64,000 nucleotides of DNA. Source: Ampullaceana balthica. Its lineage: Eukaryota; Mollusca; Gastropoda; Lymnaeidae. Positions 34,297-44,395 of this stretch are shown one piece after another. Location: NCBI GenBank assembly GCA_944989445.1, contig CALYLW010000123.1:1144501-1208500 (forward strand), written 5' to 3'. Below the pieces are notes generated by a model. The model worked only from the letters and a program-made list of their open reading frames with translations, did not search any database and had not been told where the DNA came from. Every line of letters starts with the position of its first letter. The stretch's first letter is position 1. Made by a program: the position numbers and the translations under genes.

Positions 34297-35135
34297 TATA
34301 AAGTGTTGCAGAACGTATTATGTTATAGAAATAAAATGATACGCTGGAATGTAAATAAAAATACGTGTTAATAGGTAAATAAAAAAAGTTAATCTTACCT
34401 GAATTAATCCCAACGCAACTTGGACAACTTCAGCTACAAAAGGGACAGCTTTAACATAACAATATAATAAGGGAATGAAACGGACAAAAATGGGTGAGAC
34501 TGCAATCAGGATTTTAGATAACAACTATATGTTATTAAAACAGGGTGTGAATAGGCCTGTGCCTGACAAGACGTCGCAGAACAACGGGTATATCACAACA
34601 ATATTATTAGTGAACAAGGATATAAATTTAATGTGGGGTGTGGTAATTTTGTACATTAACCACGAGCGAAAAAAAATCCGAACTATTCCTCTGGATCATC
34701 AGTCAAGATTTGTCCAAAATATAGTAACATAAGAACATAACATTAGTTTACCTTAGAACTTTGTATTTAGCAAAATGAGGATAATGGAATCCGATCAGCT
34801 GTGTACATGAACTCGAACAACTCCCAACAACCGCTTCTCGGTACTGACTGGCCGTATATCCGTTTCGAGTTAGCGCGCTTATTTTACAGCGACCAATGAA
34901 ATGACAGAGTGTAAAGTTCAGCAAATAGTAACGCAATCAAAATTTTCCATCATTTTTACATACAAAATAAAACTGGTTTGCTCCAGTTTCATGGAAATTT
35001 CTTTAGTTAATATAAAGCAGGTCAGCACGAAAGTCCATTCCATGCCCATCGAAGTGTGACGAGTTTTAACAAAGGGGTTTTAACTGTCCAGCATATGGCT
35101 GAAAACACGGTTTATTGAAATGGTGGCCTTGATAC
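34297..35135. other. intergenic, no gene
   Basis: AT-rich. The open stretch 34475-34732 lacks recognised motifs. Nothing else supported. Confidence 0.45.
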
Positions 35136-35330
35136 CAGAGGCGTCACTAGGGAGAGATGCGTGTGGTGCTGACCGCACCATAACAAAGAGTTACACCAAA
35201 ATGTAAAATTGGTTCTATGCTCCTGTTACTTGGCACTGGCAGACTCGGAGCAGATCTATGGGATTAGTCGTGAGGGGGGTAACATCATCAGCTGCCACAC
35301 TGGGGGACACCAATCCTAGTGACGCCTCTG
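35136..35330. mobile_element. 195-bp hAT MITE
   Basis: Terminal inverted repeats cagaggcgtcactaggg (35136-35152) and its near complement cctagtgacgcctctg (35315-35330) are flanked by octamers cttgatac (35128-35135) and cttcatac (35331-35338), seven of eight identical. No coding capacity. The ends resemble the gtggcgtcgctagggg terminus at 40264-40335. Confidence 0.85.
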
Positions 35331-35633
35331 CTTCATACACTGACTCTCGTACCTGCTAAGATTATTGAAGATTTTTAAAAACAAATAAATGTATCAAGGG
35401 TTAAATTTTTTTAGGAGTTAAACTAAATTAAGTCATGCAATTTTGGGAAATACATTTTTAGGTGAATTAATTTGAGTAGCAGCTCTCCCCTGAATACCGA
35501 ACCTTTCCATTCCTGACCAAGTGTAGAGTATAATTTACGATCGCTGTCTGCGTTATGAAATGAAAATCTTCGCTTAATAATTAAACTCTATCTAGCAGTA
35601 AGTCAAAATTAGCACCAAAAACATATCCAATAT

Positions 35634-36063
35634 AGGGGTCGTCCATAAATGACGTTCCGTGATTTTGGCCGATTTTTAACCCAACCCCTCCCGTCACAGG
35701 TCGTCACAAAAACTTAGAGCCTCTCCAATATGACGTCACAAAGCTGTGATTCCCCCCCCCCACCTCCTAAAAGCGGTCTTTTCTATTTGGAAATGAGCAT
35801 GTTTCAAGTCACTTTTTTGTCATTTAAGTATGTATTTAGTGTATCGCTGCACTCTAATATCGTAACACGCGTGAATCCATGTAAAACGTTATAAAATAAA
35901 TAGTAAGAAATCGAATATTTAAGTGGATCTTTGATTTTTTGTGTTTTGACGTGACGTCCCAATTCTTAAAGTCCCCCCCCCCTTTTTCGTCACGCATCGT
36001 AACACAAGTGGAGACCACCCCCCTCCCTAAGTACGTGTCGTCCTTTACGGACCGCCCCCAAGC
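35634..36063. mobile_element. TIR repeat, ggggtcgtccataaatgacg family
   Basis: Left end taggggtcgtccataaatga and right end gtcgtcctttacggaccgccccc are inverted relatives, enclosing about 430 bp with C tracts (35751-35762, 35973-35983) and repeated gtcac/tgacg motifs. No coding capacity and no clear duplication. Probably a non-autonomous DNA element. Confidence 0.6.
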
Positions 36064-37254
36064 ATTAAACACGAGAATTCAGCTGACTCAGATGGAGAGT
36101 TGAGTTGTCAATGTGAGAATTAGAGAATAAGAAAAGTGTATGTATTCCAAATTGTTAGCATAGTAAAATTACGAAACTGTTTTTCCTTTTTCAAGTCCAA
36201 TAAGCTGTCTTATATTAACGAACAATTAACAAATAACTGATAAGATACATCCTTCTCAATTTACCTACATTTACATATTGACTCTTACTGCCCAAACACC
36301 AGTCATAGGAAGAAGTAATCATATTCCATCGTGAATTTAAAAGGACATATCTTTAAAATTTGATATACGTTGTCTCACTTATGGGTTTATTTAATTCCAT
36401 CATTGATTTACATATTTGTAAGAACTCTTTTAAAAACTATCCTTTATTTGTTAATGCTGCCTAAAGTTTATTAACTATGTTATTTTTATTATTAGCTTTG
36501 AAGTTTCTGAATATTGTTGACAAATGTCGATTAAATGTAATAATTTTTGTTCTGTTTAATTTTTTTATATTTTTTTTATTATACTTAAGTTGCTTACACT
36601 CACGTCTGTCAAATGATCATGTTATTTGTTGGTTTTTAGTATTTTTAGCTTAAAACATGTTGGTATGAATTTAGCGTATAATCCAAATTCATATTTTATG
36701 ACCTTGCGAATGACGTAAAATAATTAATACTAGATTATACTACATGTGGCGTAGTATACGCCACCTACTTACTCATAGATATTGCAAAGAAAAGGATTTG
36801 GGGGGGGGGACGAACACAAACTTTAGCACAAACAAATGGAAACAACGCGAGTGAACGTTGGGGGGGACCGCCTAAGCATTTTTGGGGAGTATTTCCGACA
36901 TTGCCACAATTTCTGCCTCGCCACCATACATTCCTGAAGTATTCATGTACTGAGCGTATTATTGAAGAGAGTGTTTGATTACGTTTCCGCCATTGAGGAC
37001 AACGGAGAGCGCGTCGCGAAAGTTATACCAATGTTGAAAATAGTTTAGCCATGTTGCCAAGTTGGAGAGCAACAGCTTCGTCTATGACCTTTTCCCAGAA
37101 ATATGCGACCGATAGAAACAGAAAGTTACCTGATGAAGGAATTGGTATGACATTGAAAGGAGATTTTTTTCGTGAAATACATGCGAAGTGGTGTTTATTT
37201 TCGCTAAGAAAGGGGGAGAAGAACGGGCATAAACATAAACATTTTTTAAATTAA
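36064..37254. other. intergenic; unassigned open stretch at 37051-37254
   Basis: Mostly AT-rich, with G tracts at 36801-36809 and 36860-36866. A short perfect hairpin gtggcgtagtatacgccac lies at 36746-36764. The open stretch from the ATG at 37051 (MLPSWRATASSMTFSQKYAT onward) sits in a slightly GC-richer patch starting about 36885. No domain is recognised and no splice partner was found, so it is noted but not called as a gene. Confidence 0.4.
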
Positions 37255-37257
37255 AAG

Positions 37258-37340
37258 AGAATGTTGCCCGCTGGGTCTTGAACCTGAGACTTGCCGCATG
37301 AAAGGGGGATGTAATAACCAATACACCATGAAATACCTGT
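37258..37340 (-). pseudogene. tRNA-like relic (tRNA pseudogene or SINE head)
   Basis: On the minus strand, an A-box-like tggtgtattggttattacat is followed after about 20 bases by a B-box-like ggttcaagacc. The general order D-arm, anticodon arm (ctttcatgcgg), T-arm is recognisable. The T stem pairs at only three of five positions and the acceptor stem does not pair, so it cannot be a functional tRNA. Confidence 0.4.
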
Positions 37341-37670
37341 ACGCTGTGAATGAACAACGAAACATGAATGCAAAAAGCATTGCTGGTCTCAAAACATGCC
37401 CCACCCCTCCACTGCATTCGCTTGCCAACCGTTAACTGTGATTAGTTGACCCCAGCGAGGGTCAATCGTCATGCTCTGTTGCACATACTACTTTAGGTGT
37501 TGTTTTATTAACATTTCAACATTTCTTATTTACCACGTTTTATAAACTCGCTTTCGTTCCTGCGGCATTATTTGTTGGTTTGTCCAAGATTTTTTCAAAT
37601 CTGCCAACGTAGAATTGAACCTCTTATGATGGTCCTAAAGATCTGAAAATTTTACCACAGATAGATCTTG

Positions 37671-37750
37671 GATGACAATGCATTGTATTAAAATTTCAGA
37701 TCGATCGAAAGTACCGTTATTAAATTATTGAACTTTTTAGTTTATCCATA
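37671..37750 (+). repeat. fragment of the 58.7-kb tandem unit
   Basis: caatgcattgtattaaaatt, then tcagatcgatcgaaagtacc and ttttagtttatcc, matches the core of the units at 58723-60250 (for example 58874-58942). Confidence 0.65.
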
Positions 37751-37819
37751 GTCTATATAAAAGCATCTGTACCGTCGGCTTTTGTTGACATCCGTGAGTT
37801 CCCCCCGTGACCACATCAC

Positions 37820-38390
37820 AATGTTTTTAAAACGTTGGGCGGGCGCTTGTGATGTGTTAGGTAAAATAAATAGAGGTAAAAAAAGGTTTTTAAAAGGGGA
37901 GTTAAACCATTGTAGAAAATTGAATAAGAAAGCAGTCTTAATCTGAATTAGTGTAGTGTTTTCAATTGATAAGTGTTGATGTTTGTCCATATGTTTGTGT
38001 TTGTTTGTTTTGGGTCTAAAATGCCTCACCTCCACGCGGTTAGACCTGACAACGCATAACATATGGAAACCATGTGGGTAATTTTGTATTTAATGAATTT
38101 TCTTATGTACAGTAAAAGTAATATATACTCTATGATTTTACACTTGTAGTAAAAAGAGTAAATAAAGGTAAAAATTGATTTTTTTTTAAAACACGTTTTT
38201 ATAAGTGTGCTAAAAAGAATAAAATAATTTAAAACTTCTAATTTCAAGTACGTTCCTTTAACATGACTAAAAACGTTGGTCGGGTGTTTAGTATAAAAAT
38301 TAAAGATTTATAATTTAGAAGGCAAAAGAGAGATGTATAAGTGAGAGAATGAGTGAACTGCCTATGTAAAACCTCATAAGAGCTCGGGGC
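37820..38390. repeat. copies of the aaaacgttgggcgggcgctt repeat
   Basis: 37836-37860 holds one terminus-like copy. 38180-38240 matches 9130-9190 directly, and 38300-38385 matches the inverse of 9245-9335. The element therefore has its internal segment inverted relative to its flank when compared with the 9.2-kb copy. Non-coding. Confidence 0.6.
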
Positions 38391-40263
38391 TCGGTGATAC
38401 CAACTCCTAGCTCGGTTACCGCGATCTATAAGTTATGTCATTCTTCATTTTAATATTATTTCGAATAGGTTACAAATGGAAGTAAACTTTATAAAATGTT
38501 TAACTAAATTTTTCCCTTTTTGTTTATTGTCAATGTCTCCTATTCAGCTTAATTAATCAGAACAATATCAAATAAAAACGTGATTATAGTTAACTGTATA
38601 TTTTTGTTTTCTTGCATCCATCCTTATAAGTCTATCCTTTATCTACTGCAGTGTCGCGGCTAACATGTTAGGAAGACGGTCGTAAATAATTTGCGTTTTA
38701 TGCCAACGATCCTTGACAGGTTTTTTCTTCTTCTTTCCTTTTTTCTTTGTTTAAGTTGAAGGTCAAGAAACGAGCACCGTCACTTTGAAAATGTCATCCA
38801 AAGTTAAGTTTTCTAGTTATATCGGTGCGTTCCTCTTGAAACCTAGTAGTCAAATGAATCACAGAGGTTATTCCATGCCAGTGGAACCTTGGGCGTTGTC
38901 TTCAATATAGTAAGATTAAAATCAAAGCAGCATAAAAAATGTATGAATATTTTGATTTAACTCCCGTAGTGCAAAAAATGTGTTTTCATTATGAATAGCT
39001 AACCAGAATTCGGTAAGCCGTTTAAGAGCTAGGGAGCTTTGTCAAGACTATACAAAAAGAATCTAAGATCATAATTAATATGAAGTCGTAAATTTAGATA
39101 TTTTGGAAAAGAAAATCTAAACGTTCCTTTTAATTAAAATGGCTTAAAATCATATGTGTAATAATTGAAACAATCTTTATTCAAAATAATAATCAATTTA
39201 ATATAATATTTCATTTTTATTTGTAAGATATATTCATTTAACAATTTCTTTTAAAAAATCTTAGCATATGTTTATCGGTTCAGGAGAATTTTGTTTTTTC
39301 GTTTATTATAAAGTCTGATAAAATTAAAAGTAGCGCACTCATTTACATTTTAAGACCTTACAATTAATATTATTTTTAAATTGTATTTACTTTTTTTTTA
39401 CTTATCAATGTACTTATGTCTTTTATAAAACAACTAGTGTAAAAGCCTGCTGAAGCTGGCTGAACGAAATCCGACAGAAGGGATAACAAAGAAATATACG
39501 AAATACTGCAATACAAAAGAACATGTCCCTTTTATTTGTTATGAACAGAATACGATATGAACAGAAATAACAAAGAAATGTATGAAATACTGCAATAGAA
39601 AAGAACATTTATCTTTTACTACCATAAACACAATGCGATATGAACAGCTAAATATCATACATTAATACACCACATTTTTACTGTAGCAGGCGGACGAAAT
39701 ATTAAACTTCCTGAAATGTACCGTCGTAATCGGAGGACTACCTATGTATCAACATTTATATCTATGCTTTCACGCCTATAATAAATATATATATATATAT
39801 ATATAACGAAATATTAACTCAAAGACATTGAATTCATAATTTTCCTCTAGAAAAGCATCAATAAATAAAACCCATCTTTTAAATTATTATTTTTTTATTT
39901 TTTAATTTTTTTTTGATAAAAATCATATACCCCCACCACACTGGGGTGGAGAGAGTCGTGAGGTGGGATTCGTCCATGCTGTCGATTTGTCCAAGCCCAA
40001 ATGGCTTTATATCTTTTAAAACATAAGACACTGCCTCTTTCATGTCCAGCCTATTTTAATGATTTTCTGCTGCAAATGTTTCTTTTCTTATTTTCATAAT
40101 TTGTTTTAATATTGTTTGTGTGTTGGGACTGATTTATTATTGCAAGTTAACTGATTTTTAAAAAAATCGCGTTTAACGTATTTCATTGTAATACTTGATT
40201 TCTTCCTAGATGAAAACATCTGTCTTCTTTTTTCCGACATAAAATCGTACACAGTAAAATTTT
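38391..40263. other. AT-rich intergenic with small repeats
   Basis: No gene recognised. Holds a two-copy tandem repeat of 84 bp (39484-39650) and an (AT)n tract at 39786-39804. A palindromic ccccaccacactggggtgg segment lies near 39931-39950. Confidence 0.5.
39484..39650 (+). repeat. 84-bp tandem duplication
   Basis: taacaaagaaatatacgaaatactgcaatacaaaagaacat recurs at an 84-bp interval (39484 and 39568) with few differences, followed in each copy by ...acgatatgaacag-type sequence. Two copies only. Confidence 0.75.
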
Positions 40264-40335
40264 AGGCTCGGGTGTCACCCCCTGATGGGTGTCACCCGGG
40301 GCGGCCTGCCCCTCGCCCCCCCCCTAGCGACGCCA
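40264..40335. repeat. isolated hAT-like terminus
   Basis: ggctcgggtgtcaccccctg, then gggtgtcacccggggcggcc, ending ctagcgacgccac at 40335. Its reverse complement starts gtggcgtcgctaggggg, a common hAT terminus. No partner end is identified within the window. Confidence 0.5.
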
Positions 40336-40542
40336 CAGTTTGTAGGGCGCCTGCGAAATATTCCTGAAATGCACACAAAGTATTTAATAATTAACAATCC
40401 TCATAAAACAATGACGTCATTGTCAATGTTAATCTGGAAACCAAAATAGATTTTTAAGTCTCTCTTTTCAATTTAAAAAAAAAGAAGCAGAGTGATGTCC
40501 CTTTGGGGAGACATACGCACAGATAGGGCGATTATGTATTAG

Positions 40543-40610
<68 letters not shown>
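40543..40610. repeat. (AT)n microsatellite, left part
   Basis: About 65 bp of uninterrupted ta repeats. The complementary tract at 43914-43970 lies directly beyond the Helitron 3' end, so one original AT tract was probably split by insertion. Confidence 0.95.
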
Positions 40611-41409
40611 TATTATACATATAAGACGTATTTGTTGTCTGTCCGTCGTTTGTCTGTTCCCTTATAATTTAAGATCCAGACAACCAAATAACGTGAAATT
40701 TGGTACACGTACACAAAATTATACCGGAAAGGTTATGAAACAGGTTTCGTTCCATATATATAAGATACTGGGGGCCGGGGTCCCAAAATGTAATTTTTCC
40801 CTCTATGAGCTATATAAAATAAAAATTATTGAAAATTAAGACGTAACATTTTGGTGTCGAGATTAACAAGATGGCGTTTATTGCCATAAAATAATGTGAT
40901 GTGACGTCATAGTTTGAGTTCATATTAATTTGTAAATAGGAAACAAAGTGAAAAGAGCAGTGATTATTTTAATTTATATTTTTAATTGTTAATATACCGC
41001 TGTGGGTGTGCGTTTAAGTATTTGTGTGCACATGTGTGAATCAGTGAGTGTGTGTGTTTTTTGTTGTGAACTAAATGTTATGAAACGGTTTATTTTTATG
41101 TCTGTTAATGTTGCGTATGTTAACAAGATTACGTATATATTTTTATAAAATGTGTTTGCAAATTACATCTTTTTTACTTTACACTGTTTCTTTTATGTAT
41201 ATTCTAGATCAAGCTTTTTTCCTTTTATTGGTAAGGGTAGGAGTCAATAATATCGTCCATCCCTGGGTGGCATAACCACTGTAGCTAAGCAAATGTGTTT
41301 ATACTTTCTGCATAACTTAAACTAAACCAGCAGGGTACATTTTAAGCTCAAACAATGCGTTTCGAAATGTTTCTTTAAAACAAATAAACCCCATACAACA
41401 GAAAAATGA

Positions 41410-42202
41410 ATTATATAAATTATCACTTACTGGACTAATTCTCCAACTTCCCGTGAAGGTAGAAGCATGAAACTTTGGGAACTTGCCAAATACACTATTA
41501 TGACGATAATTGGTGAAAAATAATGTAAACATTTCCACTCATGGGTGGCCGGGAGACCCAAAACCGGATTTTCCTTATATGGGCTATAGAAAACTGAATC
41601 AACACCAATTCCTCATATTCCCGAGTAGGTAGAAGCATGACAATTTGGAAAGTCGTTGTTCCGCAATGGTAACAGTCGAAAAAAGTATAAAATTATCACT
41701 AACTGGGTAGGGGGGTGGGCGGGGGCCCAAACGTAGTTTTTTCTTAAATGAGCTATATAAATCAGGCTCATCATTAAATCGCCTATTTCCTGTGTAGGTA
41801 GAAGCGTGAAACTTTGGGAAGTTGTTATATACCCTCCCAAAATGGTAACTGGCGAAACATTAATAAAAATTATCACTCACTGGGTGGTCAGAGGCCTGAA
41901 TGTAGTTTTTTTTATCATATATCAAACTGACTCATCAATAATTCTCCAAATTACCGTGTAAGTAGAAGAATGAAACTTTTGGAAGATTTTGAGTACCCTC
42001 GCGCGATGGTAACATGCGAAAAAAATATATAAAATTATCACTCACTAGGGTGCCTTGGGCCAAAATGTAGGTATTTTCCTAATATGAGCTATATAAAACA
42101 GAATCATCGTTAAATATCCAATTTCCCGTGTAAATAGAGGCATGAAACTTTGGGAAGTTGTTGAGTACTCTCCCGCAATGATAACATACGAAAAAAAAAT
42201 TA
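41410..42202 (+). repeat. tandem array, five units of ~168 bp
   Basis: Units spaced at landmark agaagc (41461, 41631, 41800, 41964, 42135). Each includes tcactcactgggtggccggg-like, tatgagctatataaaact, a cccgtgtaggtagaagcatg block, a tgggaagttgttgagtaccc block and gcgatggtaac-like sequence. The small reading frames here are non-coding shadows. Confidence 0.85.
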
Positions 42203-42212
42203 TCAGCTCGAT

Positions 42213-42620
42213 CATCATCATCATCATCAGTCCCGTGACCGTTGCGGTCGTTGGGGGGATCGGATGGACACATCAACAGATAACGATCTCCAAATATGCC
42301 TATTTTGAGCGGCGGCCAATAATTCATGGAATTTCATCCCTGTCAGCTTCTTTATGTTGTCCAGCCAGCTTTACCGTTGTCGACCTCTTCGCCGGCCCCC
42401 TTCTACAGTGCCTTGAAGGATAATTTTTGTCAGGGTATCATGTCGCAGTACATGAACAAAACATGCCATCTTGCGTCTCTTAATTGTTGTTACGATTGTT
42501 TCTTGATGACCCGCAATAGACTTGATTCGGTCCTAGACATATTCATTGGTCTTAAGTTCTAAATATGAGATCTGGAGAATTTTCCTCATGCATTTGTTGT
42601 CAAATGCCTGCAGCTTGCTT
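42213..42620 (-). mobile_element. 5'-truncated LINE with 10-bp TSD
   Basis: A 408-bp minus-strand copy of the 19.3-kb LINE tail. It ends in (ATG)n at 42213-42231 on its 3' side (gatgatgatgatgatgat on the minus strand) after tcacgggactg. It is flanked by perfect 10-bp duplications tcagctcgat (42203-42212 and 42621-42630). It encodes the broken tail equivalent to RRRGRQR-SWLDNIKKLTG. Inserted within Helitron-like unit 1, hence younger than it. Confidence 0.88.
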
Positions 42621-42708
42621 TCAGCTCGATATAATGCAAATAAACAGTTTTGTACGCTTCTACAGAAAACCTTATTTTAAACCCTGGCTAAGCCGGGTAC
42701 TTGCCCTT

Positions 42709-43912
42709 ATAGCATACACATAAGCAGCATTTGTTGTCAGTCGTCTGTCTGGATGTTCCCTATTAACTCAAGATCCAAACAACCAAATATTTGGTACACA
42801 TACACAAAATTATACCGGAAAGGTTATTAAACAGTTTCGTTCCATATATATAAGATACTGGGGCCGGGTGCCCAAAATGTAGTTTTTCCTAATATGAGCT
42901 CTATAAAAAATAAAAAATTATCATATTTCCCGTGTAGGTAGAAGCATAAAACTTTTGGTAGTTGTTAAGTATCATTTGGCGATGGTAACAGGTAAAAAAA
43001 TTATATAATTTATCACTTACTGGGGGCCAGGGGCCCTATTGTAGTTTATTTTTCCATATATTTAAAACTGACGCAACACTAATTCTTCAAATTCCCGTGA
43101 AGGTAGAAGCATGAAACTATGGGAACTTGCTGAATACACTCTTATTACGATAATTGGCGAAAAATAGTTTTAAAATGTTCACTCATGAGTGGCCGGGGGC
43201 AAAAACCGTTTTTTTTCCTTATATGGGCTATATAAAACTGAATCAACACTAATTCCTCATCTTTCTTTGTAGGTAGAAACATGAAATTTGGAAAGTTGTT
43301 GAGCACGATGGTAGCAGTCGAAAAAAAAATTATCACTAACTGGGGGGTCGGGGCCCAAATGTTATACATATTAGACGCATTTGTTGTGTTAGTCTGTTCT
43401 CTAATAACTCAAGATCCAGACAACCAAATAACGTGAAATTTGGTACACATACACACAATGACACGAGAAAGGTTGTTAAACAGGTTTCGTTCCATATATA
43501 TAAGATGCTGGGGGCCAATATGTACTTTTTTCCTCATATGAGCTCTATAAAAAATAAAAATTATTCTACTTCCCGTGTAGGTAGAAGCATAAAACTTTCG
43601 GTGGTTGTTAAGTATCATTTGGCGATGGTAACAGGTAAAAAAAAGTATATAAATTATCACTCAGTCTCTTGGGATTGCTGGTATAGACTTGCAGACACCA
43701 TGCTTTTCTCCTGGACAGTTGTATGTGGCCTGCTCCAGAGTTGGCACAGAAGAAAATCTTTTTGTACACACTCCAAATGGAACTGCCAAAAATGTTGTCT
43801 ATCACTTTGCTGTAAGTTAAATGTACCCTTTATTGCATGCAAATAAACAGTACTGTACGCTTCTATAGAAAACCTTATTTTAAACCCGGGAGAGGCCGGG
43901 TCCTTGCCCCTA

Positions 43913-43913
<1 letters not shown>
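42709..43913 (+). mobile_element. Helitron-like unit 2, CTAG end
   Basis: Starts directly behind unit 1 with catacacataagcagcattt and the same gtcgtctgtctgg, acaaccaaatatttggtaca module. It contains array units (landmarks 42940, 43105, 43275, 43583) and a second internal 5' module at 43362-43500. The 3' end has a hairpin acccgggagaggccgggt (about 43884-43901) and terminates cccctag at 43913, followed by T. Hairpin plus CTAG with A/T target context is the classical Helitron 3' signature. Confidence 0.68.

Positions 43914-43970
<57 letters not shown>
43914..43970. repeat. (AT)n microsatellite, right part
   Basis: About 55 bp of ta repeats immediately following the CTAG terminus; see the left part at 40543-40610. 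Confidence 0.95.
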
Positions 43971-44395
43971 GCTCAATTATCGCTGACTGTGGCCTAACGC
44001 TAAATCATAATCCTTTTGGTTTCCAGATTAACATTAACCAAACAACGCACGAACCTATGACGTCAGCATTTGTGTTGTAAATAGTGCTGACTGACTCAAA
44101 GAGTTATTTTTTGGTGCAGTAATTTGTTGCGCTGCTTTCTAAAATTACTTTAAAAATCGTGTGGTGATTAGCACTGTAAAAAATAGTCTATACATACTTT
44201 GTGTAAATTTCAGGAATATTTCGTATTTATCATACAAGGATAAGTTACTTGGGCTTTTGCACACAAAAAATCATATTATAAAATACTTTGTGTACATTAA
44301 AGAAAGTTTAATATTACGTTTTTATCATACATGGACAAGTTAGTTGGGCTTTTGAAAAAATTGGGCGCCGTAGGCCCCTTAAAAAACGGGGCGCC

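Larger units (their letters stand above)
40611..42708 (+). mobile_element. Helitron-like unit 1 with internal ~168-bp array
   Basis: 5' module ttatacatataagacgtatt, ttgttgtctgtccg, then acaaccaaataacgtgaaat and tttggtaca (about 40611-40760), of the 'gtctgtctg...gaaatttggtac' type common at animal Helitron 5' ends. From about 41410 to 42200 there are five units of 164-171 bp (landmark gtaggtagaagcatgaaact). The 3' end is ccctggctaagccggg (hairpin, about 42682-42697) followed by tacttgcccttatag. A LINE fragment with TSD sits at 42213-42620. No Rep/helicase coding sequence, so non-autonomous. Confidence 0.6.
40336..44395. mobile_element. inverted-end element interrupted by AT tract and Helitrons
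   Basis: Left arm at about 40342-40445 (tttgtagggcgcctgcgaaa, then cctgaaatgcacacaaagta, later gttaatctggaaaccaaaa). The right arm is inverted: tttggtttccagattaacat at about 44015-44040, tactttgtgtaaatttcagg at about 44198-44218, and gggcgccgtag at about 44362. The arms define an older DNA element of the family also seen at 6340-6800. Its centre consists of an (AT)n tract into which the Helitron-like units at about 40605-43913 have been inserted. Confidence 0.55.

Noticed and set aside
36746..36764. Hairpin gtggcgtagtatacgccac as a regulatory site or terminator
   Set aside because: An 8-bp stem alone in AT-rich intergenic DNA without adjacent gene; no supporting context.
37051..37254. 67-codon frame MLPSWRATASS... 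as a gene
   Set aside because: Decent start context, but no motif, no splice partner, and surrounded by repeat fragments; insufficient evidence.
37258..37340. Functional tRNA gene
   Set aside because: A- and B-box-like motifs exist, but T-stem and acceptor-stem pairing fail; kept only as a tRNA-like relic.
43433..43846. 137-codon open stretch
   Set aside because: Overlaps Helitron array units and a 5' module; the sequence repeats at nucleotide level elsewhere without keeping the frame.
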